From a bacterium (GTDB lineage Bacteria > Oederibacteriota > Muellerivitia > Muellerivitales > Muellerivitaceae), in contig DASZRK010000017.1 of the NCBI GenBank assembly GCA_035549195.1, positions 248,001 to 312,000 on the forward strand: a stretch of 64,000 bases of DNA. Direction: 5' to 3'. Positions 11,294 through 19,985 of this stretch are shown piece by piece. How positions within the stretch are numbered: position 1 is the first letter of the stretch; every line of letters starts with the position of its first letter. The position numbers and the translations under genes are program-made. The notes below the pieces were generated by a model. That model did not search any database and had not been told where the DNA came from. It worked only from the letters and a program-made list of their open reading frames with translations.

Positions 11294-11974
11294 TCAAGCC
11301 AACTCAGGGTCCGTCTGCACCAACAACTTCCGGTAAATGAAGACCGACGCGATCTGCACCAACAGGACGGACCAGAAGACGCCGATACAACAGGCGCAAA
11401 GGCCCGCGATCATCACCCCCAAACAAACAAAACCATAGCCGAACAAATGGCCCTTTTGGCCATCGGTCATCCGGGCGCTCAGGTCGAAGGCCTCCCGGAG
11501 CTTCAATCCCCGGTCCAACATCAGGTAGGGGGCGAACATGTAACGAAGGACCAGGATGACCCCCGGCACCACCAGCAGTAAAAGGCCGAATACGAAAACG
11601 AGACCCAACACCAGGCTCCCGAAAAAATAGGCCCAGGTCTTCCCCAACCCGGGGAAAAGGTCCTCGAACCGCGCGTCCTCCTCGGCCACCAACTTGAGGG
11701 CCACCACGATGATGCCGGCCGTCACCCAATAGGTCACAGGGAGCATCAGGATCAGCCGCAACAGCTCCGCCACGACCTTGAGCCAGGTATATTCGGCGCG
11801 CTTGGCCACAAGCTCGAACCCGCCGCCCAGCAGGTCCAAAGCGAAAAGGATCGCCGCGATGGCCACCATCAGGCCCAAATGCTTGGCGGCGGCGTTCCAG
11901 GCGAAACCCAGGGCTTCCCCAATGGAGAACCCTAGGGGGCCTTCGATCTGTGACTTTGATTTCTTTCCTGCCAT
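11294..11974 (-). CDS. Polytopic membrane protein, unknown function
   Basis: A 226-residue protein with about five hydrophobic segments and the general look of DUF975/glycerophosphodiester-phosphodiesterase-type membrane domains (VPGVILVLRYMFAPYLMLDRGL, a common pattern for that group). I do not recognise a specific function. The ATG has a GAGGGG six bases upstream. It starts nine bases after the dciA stop and ends 36 bases before gyrB, so it sits inside the recF-dciA-gyrB run and is probably co-transcribed. Confidence 0.7.
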   Translation of the reverse strand: MAGKKSKSQIEGPLGFSIGEALGFAWNAAAKHLGLMVAIAAILFALDLLGGGFELVAKRAEYTWLKVVAELLRLILMLPVTYWVTAGIIVVALKLVAEEDARFEDLFPGLGKTWAYFFGSLVLGLVFVFGLLLLVVPGVILVLRYMFAPYLMLDRGLKLREAFDLSARMTDGQKGHLFGYGFVCLGVMIAGLCACCIGVFWSVLLVQIASVFIYRKLLVQTDPELA

Positions 11975-11983
11975 GGAACCCCT

Positions 11984-12310
11984 CTAAATCCGGCCGCCCC
12001 GGGAAAGTCCCAGGGACAGTCCTTGGATACCCAACTCCGGCAGGTCCCGTTGGAGCATTTTCAGGACCTCGCCTTTTCGGTAATTCATCTCCTGCAGCCA
12101 GATGGAGTGGTTGAACTCCAGGTGTACGGTCCGTTTCCTTAGGTCCACCCTTGTCAGCGCCCGGGCGGCCTTCTCCCCCAACGCGGCGCGGCATTTTTGC
12201 TCGACGCGGAAACGATCGTAATCCCCCTTCACGCCCAATTGCTTCAAGGCGCCTTCCAGCAGCTGCCCCAGCTCGAACGTCCCGCCTTCCGGTTTTTTCC
12301 TTCGTCTCAT
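11984..12310 (-). CDS. dciA: DciA-like (DUF721) replicative helicase loader/operator
   Basis: A 108-residue DUF721 protein. In bacteria lacking DnaC/DnaI-type loaders, DciA interacts with DnaB and aids helicase loading at the origin. The DUF721 pattern is visible as LGQLLEGALKQLGV at the N-terminus, a central helix, and WLQEMNYRKGEVLKML followed by the end of the domain. It lies between recF and gyrB, the classic position of this family. The short length means the domain is essentially the whole protein. No dnaC-like gene is seen in the window. Confidence 0.8.
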   Translation of the reverse strand: MRRRKKPEGGTFELGQLLEGALKQLGVKGDYDRFRVEQKCRAALGEKAARALTRVDLRKRTVHLEFNHSIWLQEMNYRKGEVLKMLQRDLPELGIQGLSLGLSRGGRI

Positions 12311-12392
12311 GTTCCCACCGGGCCCGATCCGGACCGGGCCGGGACATTAATGACAAAATATGTGCTTTGTTCCGCGGCCCGCTTCCCTTCCC

Positions 12393-13505
12393 TCAAGGCC
12401 CCGGCCTCTCCATCGCGATCTTTCCCGTCTCGACCCGGAAGACCCGGGCCTTTCCGAGGGCCGCGGAAAAATCCGCCGCGCCCGTGCCCGTCAGGACCGC
12501 CTGGCCCCCTTGTTGGAGCCGTCCCAAAAAAAAAGCCCGGCGCTTGTCATCCAACTCGGCCATCACGTCATCGAAAAGGATCAAGGGCCGGGTCCCACAT
12601 CCTTCCGTCAAAAAAGAAAGTTGCGCCAACTTCAAGGCCAGGGCGCCGGTCCGTTGTTGCCCTTGGCTTCCGAACTTGCGTAGCGGCCGGTCGTTCACGA
12701 AAAGCCCCAGGTCATCCCGGTGCGGGCCCAGCACCGTGGTCCCGCGGGCCATCTCCTCACGCCGCGAAGCCGCGAGGCCTTCACGGAATTTTTCCCGCCA
12801 GCTCTCCGGATCACCGCTCCAAGGGAGCGACGGTTCGTAGCGGACCTCGAAGCGTTCCTGGCCGCCGGTCAGGTCCTTCAAAGCTTGTCCGGCGAAGGCG
12901 CTCAAGCGCTCCGCCACTTGGAGCCGTCGTTCGGTCAAGGCCGCGCCGTGTTGGGCCAGGGCCGAGTCCCAGACCAAAAGCTGTTGATCCAATCCCGCCG
13001 CTTTTTGACGGAGCAAGGCGTTGCGTTGCTTCAAGGTCCTTTCGTACTGCTGCAGATGCGCGACATAACCCGGATCCACCTGGAGGACCGAAAGGTCCAG
13101 GTAACGGCGCCTGAGGGCCGGGGCACCCTTGACCAGGAAGAGATCGTCCGGCGAGAAGACCACCGCCGGGATCCGTCCGAGAAGGGAAGAGAGCTTCTTT
13201 TGTTTTTTCCCGCTCACCCAGAGCGTCTTGTTCTTTCCTTTTTGCAGATCGAGCCGTACCTGCTCCTGGCCTTCTTCCCGTTGGAGGAGACACTCGACCA
13301 CGGCCGTTTCCTGACCGAAGGCGATCATCTCCTCATCGGACGCCGCCCGGAACGACTTGGTCGTGGAAAGACAGTAGAGGGCCTCGAGCACGTTGGTCTT
13401 GCCCTGGGCGTTCGCTCCCAGGAGGAGGTTCAGTTGCGGGTGGAACTCCACCTCCAGGGTTTGGTAATTGCGAAACTGGGAAAGCCGCAGGGAGCAAACA
13501 TGCAC
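12393..13505 (-). CDS. recF: DNA replication and repair protein RecF
   Basis: A 370-residue SMC-like ATPase that loads RecA at single-strand gaps with RecO/RecR. Walker A is GANAQGKT (residues about 30-37), the ABC-type signature is near GSQGQQRTGAL, and Walker B is LILFDDV. The start is a GTG at 13505. It heads the minus-strand run recF-dciA-membrane protein-gyrB-gyrA, equivalent to the recF-gyrB-gyrA order beside many origins, but here it is 21 kb from dnaA. A palindromic ATTATAAT about 110 bases upstream could supply its -10. Confidence 0.96.
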   Translation of the reverse strand: MHVCSLRLSQFRNYQTLEVEFHPQLNLLLGANAQGKTNVLEALYCLSTTKSFRAASDEEMIAFGQETAVVECLLQREEGQEQVRLDLQKGKNKTLWVSGKKQKKLSSLLGRIPAVVFSPDDLFLVKGAPALRRRYLDLSVLQVDPGYVAHLQQYERTLKQRNALLRQKAAGLDQQLLVWDSALAQHGAALTERRLQVAERLSAFAGQALKDLTGGQERFEVRYEPSLPWSGDPESWREKFREGLAASRREEMARGTTVLGPHRDDLGLFVNDRPLRKFGSQGQQRTGALALKLAQLSFLTEGCGTRPLILFDDVMAELDDKRRAFFLGRLQQGGQAVLTGTGAADFSAALGKARVFRVETGKIAMERPGP

Positions 13506-13611
13506 TCATCAGCCTCATTAAAAAATAACGTTGTTAGAGCGCCGGTAGGGCGGGGGCCAGGCACCCCAAATGCCCCGATTTCCAGGGAAAATATGGAAAA
13601 AAGACGGTTTC

Positions 13612-13619
13612 ATTATAAT
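13612..13619. promoter_or_regulatory. ATTATAAT palindromic -10 element in the recF-rsmG gap
   Basis: ATTATAAT reads TATAAT on both strands. On the minus strand it could start a recF transcript with a leader of about 100 bases. On the plus strand it is followed by TAAGGAGG (13623-13630) but no convincing start codon at a suitable distance. No good -35 is seen either way. Apart from this and the parS-like site, the 250-base gap 13506-13755 shows no gene. Confidence 0.4.
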
Positions 13620-13734
13620 CGCTAAGGAGGCGATTTTCATTTCATTTCCAGGCGAAATGGACCCAAGGGGAACAGGGAAACCCATCTGGCTTTAGAGGAA
13701 CAACCGGGTAAAGAGGGGGACTTCAACTCCCCAA

Positions 13735-13750
13735 TGTTCCATGTGGAACA
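13735..13750. other. parS-like centromere site, left copy
   Basis: TGTTCCATGTGGAACA has perfect seven-base arms TGTTCCA/TGGAACA around TG and matches 15 of 16 positions of the parS form TGTTCCACGTGGAACA. It lies just downstream of the rsmG stop. parS is the ParB-binding site used in chromosome segregation, usually near oriC and often near gidA-gidB-parA-parB. The mirror-image copy is at 16529-16544. Confidence 0.75.
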
Positions 13751-13755
13751 GGGGA

Positions 13756-14484
13756 TCAGAGGGGCTTCTTGGAAGGGACCCCGACGGCTCGCGGAAAAGC
13801 CTCGGGAGTTTTCCCCAACTTCTCCACAACGAGCAAAACGCGTGGTTGGGAAAGTCCGGGCAGGCTATAGGGGACCCGTTGAACGATCCGGCCTTGGAGC
13901 GTCTCCAGGGCCCCTTGGGCGCTCGCTTCCTCCGAAAGCTGGTCGGCGGTCATCCAATTCACAAGATATCCACCAACACGCAAAAGAGGCAGGGCGTATT
14001 CCAGGACGACCGGCAGGTCCGCGACCGCCCTGGCGCTCACGCCATCGAGCGCTTCCCGGGCCATGGGATCACGACCTAGGTCTTCCGCCCGGCCGGTCAG
14101 AGTTTGGGCCTTCCATCCCGTCCCTTGGAGGCAATCGTCGAGAGCTTTGGTCTTTTTCGCGACCGAATCCAGAAGAGCGACCTCACGATGGGGGTCCGCA
14201 GCGGCCAAAACCACACCTGGGAAACCACAACCGGTCCCCAGATCCAACCATCGGGCGGGTCCCGGAAGAAGATCCTTGGCCAAAGGCACCGCATAGGCCG
14301 AATCCAAGAGGTGGTAACGCAGGAAATCCTCATCCTGGGTCCAGCGGGTCAGGTTCAGGCTTTTGTTCCAATCGAGCATCTTTTGGGAGAATTGGACCAA
14401 GGAGGGAAGAGAATCGGGAGGAAAGGCCCCTAAAAGACCCGCTCCTTGTAAGGTCTCCTGGAACCGTTCGAAGCTTAGGCTCAA
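13756..14484 (-). CDS. rsmG: 16S rRNA (guanine527-N7)-methyltransferase RsmG
   Basis: A 242-residue GidB/RsmG, the SAM-dependent methyltransferase that makes m7G527 in 16S rRNA. The SAM-binding motif is WLDLGTGCGFPGVVLA (about residues 78-93), preceded by the family block NLTRWTQDEDFLRYHLLDS. The TTG start overlaps the mnmG stop (ATTGA), so the two genes are translationally coupled. Family loss is known to cause low-level streptomycin resistance. A parS-like palindrome lies directly after its stop codon. Confidence 0.95.
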   Translation of the reverse strand: MSLSFERFQETLQGAGLLGAFPPDSLPSLVQFSQKMLDWNKSLNLTRWTQDEDFLRYHLLDSAYAVPLAKDLLPGPARWLDLGTGCGFPGVVLAAADPHREVALLDSVAKKTKALDDCLQGTGWKAQTLTGRAEDLGRDPMAREALDGVSARAVADLPVVLEYALPLLRVGGYLVNWMTADQLSEEASAQGALETLQGRIVQRVPYSLPGLSQPRVLLVVEKLGKTPEAFPRAVGVPSKKPL

Positions 14485-16385
14485 TGGGTCTCTTCCGGGC
14501 TAGGGGTCACGGTCCCTCTTTGTTTGGAAAAACGGCTCAAAGCCAGTAGGAGGACCGCTAGGTCGGATTTAGAAACCCCCTGGATACGGGTGGCTTGGCC
14601 AAAGGTCTCAGGCCGGATCTTATGGAGCTTTTCCCGGGCTTCCCGGGAGAAACCGGTGACTTCCAGATAGGGGAAATCATGGGGGATAGGCTGGGTCTCG
14701 TTGCGGTCCTGGCGTTGGATCTCCAGGCGCTGTTTGCGCAAATAACCCTCGTACTTGAGCTCCACCTCCACCTGGAAGGCCACTTCTGGCTCCAATTGCA
14801 GGTCCTCAGGCAGCCAAGGCCGCATTTGCTCATAGGTGACCCAAGGGCGGCGCAGGATCTGGTCCAGATAGAGCCCTCGGTCCTGGGAAGTGAGCTTCAA
14901 CCCCTCATGGGGGACCGCTTCCGCGGGCAAAAGCCGTGTCCGAAAGCCTTGGAGGCCCTTTTCGACCTTGGCTTTCTTGTCCAAAAGGCCCTCATAGGCC
15001 TCCCGGGGGATCAATCCCAGCTCATGACCCTTTTCCATCAGGCGTAGGTCGGCGTTATCAGGCCGCAAAAGAAGCCGGTATTCGGCCTTGGAGGTGAACA
15101 ACCGATAGGGTTCATCGGTCCCGAGGGTCACCAGGTCATCCACCAGGACCCCGATATAGGCTTCGGTTCTCCCTAAGACCAAGGGCGACTGGCCCTTCAC
15201 GGCCAAAGCGGCGTTGATCCCCGCCATCAAGCCCTGAGCGGCCGCCTCTTCATAGCCCGACGTCCCGTTGATCTGGCCCGCCAAGAAAAGATTCCTCACC
15301 CGATGGGTCTGAAGGCTATGGGAAACCTGGGTCGGAGGGACGAAGTCATATTCCACGGCGTAGCCTGGGCGCACGATCTCCGCGCGTTCCAGCCCCGGAA
15401 TGGTCTTGAGGAAGGCATATTGGGCATCCAAGGGCAGGGAAGTGGAGAGGCCATTGAGGTAGAACTCGTTGGTGGAAAGGCCTTCGGGCTCCAGGAAGAT
15501 CTGGTGGCGCTCCTTATCCGGGAACTTGACCACCTTATCCTCGATCGAGGGGCAGTAACGGGGCCCGATGCCCTTGATCACCCCCGAATAAAGGGGCGAA
15601 CGGGACATGTTGTCCCGGATGGCCTGGTGGGTCTGGCCATTGGTATAGGTGATATAGCAGGCGATCTGGGGTTGCAGGGGGAACTGGGTCGTGAAATGGG
15701 AGAAGGGAAGGGGTTCGGCATCGCCCCATTGGGGTTCGGTCTTGGAAAAGTCGATGGATTCCCGGCGGACCCGTGGGTTGGTCCCGGTCTTCAGGCGCTT
15801 CACCTCGAAGCCCAACTCCCGCAAATGCTGTGGTAACCCCTTGGCGGAAAGTTCTCCGGTGCGGCCGCCTTCGATCCGGGTCTCCCCGATATGCATGAGC
15901 CCATTCAGGAAGGTCCCGGTCGTGATGACGACCGCCTTCGCCCGGATCTCCTCGCCATATTGGGTGAGAACGCCTTGGACCTGGTCGCTCTCCACGATGA
16001 GCCGCTCGACAAGCGCCGCGCGAACGCTTAAGTTCGGTTGGCGAAGCACGGTGTTGCGCATGCGTTGGTTATAAAGTTCCTTGTCGCATTGGGCACGGTA
16101 GCCCCAGACCGCCGGACCTTGGGTTCGGTTGAGGATACGGGATTGGATGGAGGTCTCATCGGTGGCCTTGGCCATCTCACCGCCCAAGGCATCGATCTCG
16201 CGGACCAGGTGGCCTTTGGCCAAACCCCCGATGGCCGGGTTACAGCTCATCTTGGCGACGGTGTCGGGGTTCATGGTGAGAAGGGCGGTGGACAAACCCA
16301 TACGGGCCGCGGCAAGCGCCGCTTCACAGCCGGCGTGACCCGCGCCGACCACGACCACATCGAAAGAGGAATTGGAAAAAGACAC
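14481..16385 (-). CDS. mnmG: tRNA uridine-5-carboxymethylaminomethyl modification enzyme MnmG (GidA)
   Basis: A 634-residue FAD-dependent enzyme that with MnmE modifies the wobble uridine (cmnm5U34) of several tRNAs. The N-terminal dinucleotide fold VVGAGHAGCEAALAAARMG, the motif SCNPAIGGLAKGHLVREIDALGG and the C-terminal GidA-associated helical domain are all present and the length is normal. The start is GTG at 16385. It is followed with a four-base overlap by rsmG. Its partner mnmE lies 2.1 kb away on the same strand. The upstream gap carries the right parS-like site. Confidence 0.97.
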   Translation of the reverse strand: MSFSNSSFDVVVVGAGHAGCEAALAAARMGLSTALLTMNPDTVAKMSCNPAIGGLAKGHLVREIDALGGEMAKATDETSIQSRILNRTQGPAVWGYRAQCDKELYNQRMRNTVLRQPNLSVRAALVERLIVESDQVQGVLTQYGEEIRAKAVVITTGTFLNGLMHIGETRIEGGRTGELSAKGLPQHLRELGFEVKRLKTGTNPRVRRESIDFSKTEPQWGDAEPLPFSHFTTQFPLQPQIACYITYTNGQTHQAIRDNMSRSPLYSGVIKGIGPRYCPSIEDKVVKFPDKERHQIFLEPEGLSTNEFYLNGLSTSLPLDAQYAFLKTIPGLERAEIVRPGYAVEYDFVPPTQVSHSLQTHRVRNLFLAGQINGTSGYEEAAAQGLMAGINAALAVKGQSPLVLGRTEAYIGVLVDDLVTLGTDEPYRLFTSKAEYRLLLRPDNADLRLMEKGHELGLIPREAYEGLLDKKAKVEKGLQGFRTRLLPAEAVPHEGLKLTSQDRGLYLDQILRRPWVTYEQMRPWLPEDLQLEPEVAFQVEVELKYEGYLRKQRLEIQRQDRNETQPIPHDFPYLEVTGFSREAREKLHKIRPETFGQATRIQGVSKSDLAVLLLALSRFSKQRGTVTPSPEETH

Positions 16386-16528
16386 GGCGAAAACTCCCGC
16401 GAAAAAATCTGTGCGTGTTTATAACACAGGCGGGAGGGTGGGGCAACGAAGGGTCCGCGCGGAAAGGACCGCTCGCCGAACACTTCTCCTTGTCCCTGGG
16501 GAACGCCCAGACCCTAGGGCTGGGTCCA

Positions 16529-16544
16529 TGTTCCACATGGAACA
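16529..16544. other. parS-like centromere site, right copy
   Basis: TGTTCCACATGGAACA is the exact reverse complement of the site at 13735-13750, with perfect seven-base arms and 15 of 16 matches to TGTTCCACGTGGAACA. It lies in the gap upstream of mnmG, so the two sites bracket the mnmG-rsmG operon. Its last four bases are the first four of the long inverted repeat that follows. Confidence 0.75.
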
Positions 16545-16574
16545 CAAAGGAATACGCTTGTATTCCTTTGTGTT
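16541..16574. repeat. Perfect 34-base inverted repeat abutting the parS-like site
   Basis: Arms AACACAAAGGAATAC (16541-16555) and GTATTCCTTTGTGTT (16560-16574) are perfectly complementary over 15 bases with a GCTT loop. Neither strand has a T-run after the stem, so it does not look like a terminator. It overlaps the right parS-like site by four bases. The remaining part of the 248-base gap 16386-16633 holds a possible mnmG promoter (TTATAAACAC region on the minus strand) and no gene. Confidence 0.85.
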
Positions 16575-16633
16575 AAAAAGGGTTTTGGATCAAGGGCTTT
16601 TAAGGCCATGCTGGGCCACCAAAAGGGGGAGCG

Positions 16634-17341
16634 ATGCGCCTTTACATCATCCGTCACGCCGAACCCGACTACGAACACAACACCATCACTCCCCAAGGAC
16701 ACCGCGAAGCGAAGGCCCTCGCGCGCCGGTTGAAGGGTGAGGGCCTCACCCATCTTTATAGTTCACCCTTGGGACGGGCGGTGGACACCGCGCGTTACAC
16801 CGCGAAGGCCATCGGCATGAAACCCGTCGTCCTGCCTTGGACCCGCGAATTATCGGACCTGAAGATGGCCCCGGTCCCGCCTTGGGGGAACCTGATGGCC
16901 TGGGACCTGGCGGGCGAGGTCATCCGCCTTGATCGGGAGCAACTGACCCACAGGACATGGCACCGCATCCCGCTTTTCGATCAAAAGAATTTCCGGTCCG
17001 AGATCGCCCGGGTCGGACGGAATTCCGATACCTTCCTCAAGGGGCACGGCTATCGGCGCCAAGGCGGCCGCTACCGGATCCTTAGAAAGAACAAGGACCG
17101 CATCGCGGTCTTTTGCCACGGGGGCTTTGGGCTCACCTGGCTCTCCCATTTGTTGGAGATCCCCCTGCCCCTGATGTGGTCGGGCTTTTGGATGGCCCCT
17201 TCCTCGGTCACGACCGTCCTTTTCGACGAGCGCTCCGTCCAATGGGCCACGCCGCGCTGTTTGGGTTTCTGCGACCTTTCCCACCTGCATATGGCGGGAG
17301 TGAAGCCCTCCACCCACGGCATCAAGGCCAATTTCGATTGA
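16634..17341 (+). CDS. Histidine phosphatase family protein (phosphoglycerate mutase-like)
   Basis: A 235-residue branch-1 histidine phosphatase. The phosphohistidine motif RHAE is at residues 7-10, and the second catalytic region is FCHGGFGLTWL near residue 158. The family covers phosphoglycerate mutases and many small-molecule or protein phosphatases; the substrate here is not predictable. The ATG has GGGGGAG upstream. It stands alone between the parS/inverted-repeat region and a GGDEF gene 115 bases downstream. Confidence 0.85.
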   Translation: MRLYIIRHAEPDYEHNTITPQGHREAKALARRLKGEGLTHLYSSPLGRAVDTARYTAKAIGMKPVVLPWTRELSDLKMAPVPPWGNLMAWDLAGEVIRLDREQLTHRTWHRIPLFDQKNFRSEIARVGRNSDTFLKGHGYRRQGGRYRILRKNKDRIAVFCHGGFGLTWLSHLLEIPLPLMWSGFWMAPSSVTTVLFDERSVQWATPRCLGFCDLSHLHMAGVKPSTHGIKANFD

Positions 17342-17456
17342 GGCCCAAGGGTTTTTCCTTGGAGCGCTAAAAACCTTTTTTAACACAAAGATTTACACAC
17401 CTGAAACCTTTAGGGGGGTGGGGGTCCTAAGATTGGTCCATTGCCCGAGGTCAGTG

Positions 17457-18446
17457 ATGGAACCCAATCCCGGCCACTTCTCCCAGGTCTTTCTCCAGCG
17501 GTCCAAGCCCAGCATCGACCAATTCATCCACAGGCTCCTGGTCCCGGTGGAACCCGTCCCCCCCAGGATGCGCTGCGAGGACGTCTACGGCATCTTCGCC
17601 AACGACCCCTCCATCCAGTCCATCGCGGTGGTGGAGGACGAAGTACCCGTCGGGCTGGTCAATCGCTTCGCCCTCATCGACCGTTTCTCCCGCCGCTTCT
17701 TCCGGGAGCTCTATGAGCGCAAACCCATTTCCACGGTCATGGAACAGGCCCCGCTCATCGTGGAGGACACCATCGGACTGGACGACCTGAGTTCCATCAT
17801 CGCCGATGAGGAGGAGAAGTACCTTTTCGAGGGCTTCATCATCACCCGCGAAGGGAAATACCTGGGGATCGGCACGGGCCAAAGGCTCATCAAGGAAATG
17901 ACCGACCGCAAGCAGGCCCAGCTCTATCATTTGGCCCATCACGACCCCTTGACCGGCCTGCCCAACCGCCTGCTCTTTTACGATCGGCTGACCCAGGCCC
18001 TTTCCCAGGCCGAACGGACCTCCAAGACACTGGCGGTGCTTTTCATCGACCTGGATCATTTCAAGCAGGTCAACGACAGTCTGGGGCATCCCGTGGGGGA
18101 CCTGCTCCTTCGGGAAATGGCCCAATGGATCCAGAATTGCCTCCGGAGCGGGGATACGGTGGCGCGGCAAGGCGGGGACGAGTTCACGGTCATCCTGACG
18201 AATTTGGCCGAGGCCCAGGACGTGGAGAGGGTCGCGGCCAAGATCCTCCAGGTGCTTTCCCAACCCCTACGATTGGGCGAAAAGGAGGTAGGCATCACCT
18301 GCAGTATCGGAGCAAGCCTTTACCCCCGGGACGGGGAGAACATCGATCTTTTGATCCAAAAGGCCGACACGGCGGTCTATCACGCCAAGCAACAGCGCAA
18401 TTGTTTCCGTTATTACCAGGAAGGACTTCCCGTCCTCAAGAAGTAA
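17457..18446 (+). CDS. Diguanylate cyclase (CBS-like N-terminus plus GGDEF domain)
   Basis: A 329-residue cytosolic protein. The C-terminal half (about 165-325) is a GGDEF domain that makes cyclic di-GMP from two GTP; the active site GGDEF is intact, and an inhibitory I-site RSGD lies five residues before it, so product feedback is expected. The N-terminal 150 residues resemble a CBS-pair-like ligand sensor. The ATG at 17457 is preferred because GAGG lies seven bases upstream; an in-frame GTG at 17418 would add 13 unusual residues. With the HD-GYP protein at 45 kb, the window carries both synthesis and breakdown of c-di-GMP. Confidence 0.9.
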   Translation: MEPNPGHFSQVFLQRSKPSIDQFIHRLLVPVEPVPPRMRCEDVYGIFANDPSIQSIAVVEDEVPVGLVNRFALIDRFSRRFFRELYERKPISTVMEQAPLIVEDTIGLDDLSSIIADEEEKYLFEGFIITREGKYLGIGTGQRLIKEMTDRKQAQLYHLAHHDPLTGLPNRLLFYDRLTQALSQAERTSKTLAVLFIDLDHFKQVNDSLGHPVGDLLLREMAQWIQNCLRSGDTVARQGGDEFTVILTNLAEAQDVERVAAKILQVLSQPLRLGEKEVGITCSIGASLYPRDGENIDLLIQKADTAVYHAKQQRNCFRYYQEGLPVLKK

Positions 18447-18518
18447 GGTGGGAGGATTCCCCAGTTCCCGATGCAGGACCCTTCGAGTGTCCCGGTGGGT
18501 CCGGGTGATCCTCCCGGA

Positions 18519-19886
18519 TCATTTCCCTATGCAAAACTTCGTGAAGATGTCCTCGAAGGCGCTCGCCGGTAGGTTGCGGCCCCGGATGCGGCCCACGGCC
18601 AAGGCGGCTTCCCGAAGTTCCTCCGCCCAAAGCTCATAGGGTTCCCCCGCCTTCATCAGACCCTGGAGCTTTTCCAGGGCTTCCAAGGCCCTTTGGGTCT
18701 CGGCGCGATGGCGGGAGGAGGTCAAAAGGATCTCCCCGGCCGAAAGGGGGGCGCGAACGGCCTGGCTTAGGAGCTTCAGGAGCCCTTCCAGCCCTTCCCC
18801 CGTCTTGGACGAGAGAAAAAGGCATCGCTCCTTCTCAAGGCCAGCCCCGGCCCAAGGGTCCTGGGCCTTTGAGATGTCCTTCTTATTAAAAACGAACCAA
18901 GCCCTGTCCCGGGGGAGGGAAGAGCGGCTCAACTCCTCCAGGGCGGGTCCCGGGTCCGAGGAGTCCAGGAGCCAAAGGATCATGTCGGCTTCCTCGATCA
19001 CCTGGCGGCTGCGGCGGATGCCCTCGATCTCCACCTCGTTCCCAGCTTCCCGGATACCCGCCGTATCGAAAAGCCGGACCCGGACCCCTTCGAGCAAGAG
19101 GTCCCCCTCCACCACGTCCCGGGTGGTCCCTGCCACCGGGGTGACAATGGCCCGTTGGACGCCGAGGAGGGCGTTCAAGAGGCTCGACTTCCCGGCGTTG
19201 GGCGGCCCCACCAGGGCCACCTTCAATCCCTCTTTCAGCACCTTGCCCTGCGCGTAACTGAGCAGGAGCTTGCCGAGGTCCCGATGGACCTTTTGGAGTT
19301 CTTCCTCGAACTTGGACCGGTCCAAGGGTGGGATGCCGTCCTCGGAGAACTCGAGCCTGGCTTCGATCTTCAGATAGAGGGACTTCAGCGCCTCCTCCAT
19401 CGGTTCCAGGTGGGCGGCCAAGCCCCCGGTCAATTGGCTCAGGGCCTGGCGCCGCGCCGAATCCCCCTGGGCCGAGACCAAGGCCTCGACGGCCTCCGCC
19501 TGGGTCAGGTCCATCCGGCCGTTCAGGAAGGCGCGATAGGTGAATTCCCCCGGATCCGCCGCCCGGGCCCCTTCCCGAAGGAGAAGGTCCAAGAGCCCCC
19601 GCAAGAGGGAAGGGCTCCCATGGGCATGTAGCTCCACCACGTCCTCGGCGGTATAGCTGTGGGGTTGGGGCATGACCAGGAGCAGGCCCTCGTCCAGGAT
19701 CTCGCCGGTCCGGGGGTCCTTGAACTTGCCGAAGAGCATTTGACGCCGCGCTTCGATCGGCCCTTTGGAAGCGAAGACCTTCCCGGCAATGGCGAACGCC
19801 CGGGAGCCCGACAGGCGCAGGACGCCCAAGCCTCCCATGCCCGGCGGTGTTGCGATGGCAGCAATGGTGTCGTTCAATTCATACAT
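18519..19886 (-). CDS. mnmE: tRNA modification GTPase MnmE (TrmE)
   Basis: A 455-residue GTPase that partners MnmG in making cmnm5U34 in tRNA. The N-terminal folate-binding domain begins NDTIAAIATPPGMGGLGVLR; the G domain carries GPPNAGKSSLLNALL (about 225-239), a DTAG motif (LFDTAGIRE) and NKKD; the C-terminus ends FCIGK, the family hallmark whose Cys is catalytically important. It is convergent with the GGDEF gene. The 72-base gap 18447-18518 shows only a weak GGGAGGAT/ATCCTCCC pairing. Confidence 0.97.
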   Translation of the reverse strand: MYELNDTIAAIATPPGMGGLGVLRLSGSRAFAIAGKVFASKGPIEARRQMLFGKFKDPRTGEILDEGLLLVMPQPHSYTAEDVVELHAHGSPSLLRGLLDLLLREGARAADPGEFTYRAFLNGRMDLTQAEAVEALVSAQGDSARRQALSQLTGGLAAHLEPMEEALKSLYLKIEARLEFSEDGIPPLDRSKFEEELQKVHRDLGKLLLSYAQGKVLKEGLKVALVGPPNAGKSSLLNALLGVQRAIVTPVAGTTRDVVEGDLLLEGVRVRLFDTAGIREAGNEVEIEGIRRSRQVIEEADMILWLLDSSDPGPALEELSRSSLPRDRAWFVFNKKDISKAQDPWAGAGLEKERCLFLSSKTGEGLEGLLKLLSQAVRAPLSAGEILLTSSRHRAETQRALEALEKLQGLMKAGEPYELWAEELREAALAVGRIRGRNLPASAFEDIFTKFCIGK

Positions 19887-19911
19887 GGGCCCATTTCACC
19901 TCTAAAAACCA

Positions 19912-19942
19912 AAAGGCTTCCGGCTTGGGGCCGGAAGCCTTT
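19912..19942 (-). terminator. Terminator after jag (minus strand)
   Basis: A 13-base perfect stem AAAGGCTTCCGGC / GCCGGAAGCCTTT with a five-base loop. Reading on the minus strand it is followed by TGGTTTTTAG, so it would end the rpmH-rnpA-yidD-yidC-jag transcript upstream of mnmE. Confidence 0.8.
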
Positions 19943-19985
19943 AAAGTCCTGCGACCAAGAGTCGGCTGCGGGCTTGTATCCGCCT

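Noticed and set aside
13623-13695. A tiny plus-strand peptide gene after TATAAT and TAAGGAGG
   Set aside because: The only ATG is 26 bases from the AGGAGG and codes just 12 residues; the alternative ATT start is weak. The TATAAT is palindromic and can serve recF instead.
16541-16580. Strong hairpin as a rho-independent terminator
   Set aside because: Neither strand has a T-run after the stem, and no gene ends into it.
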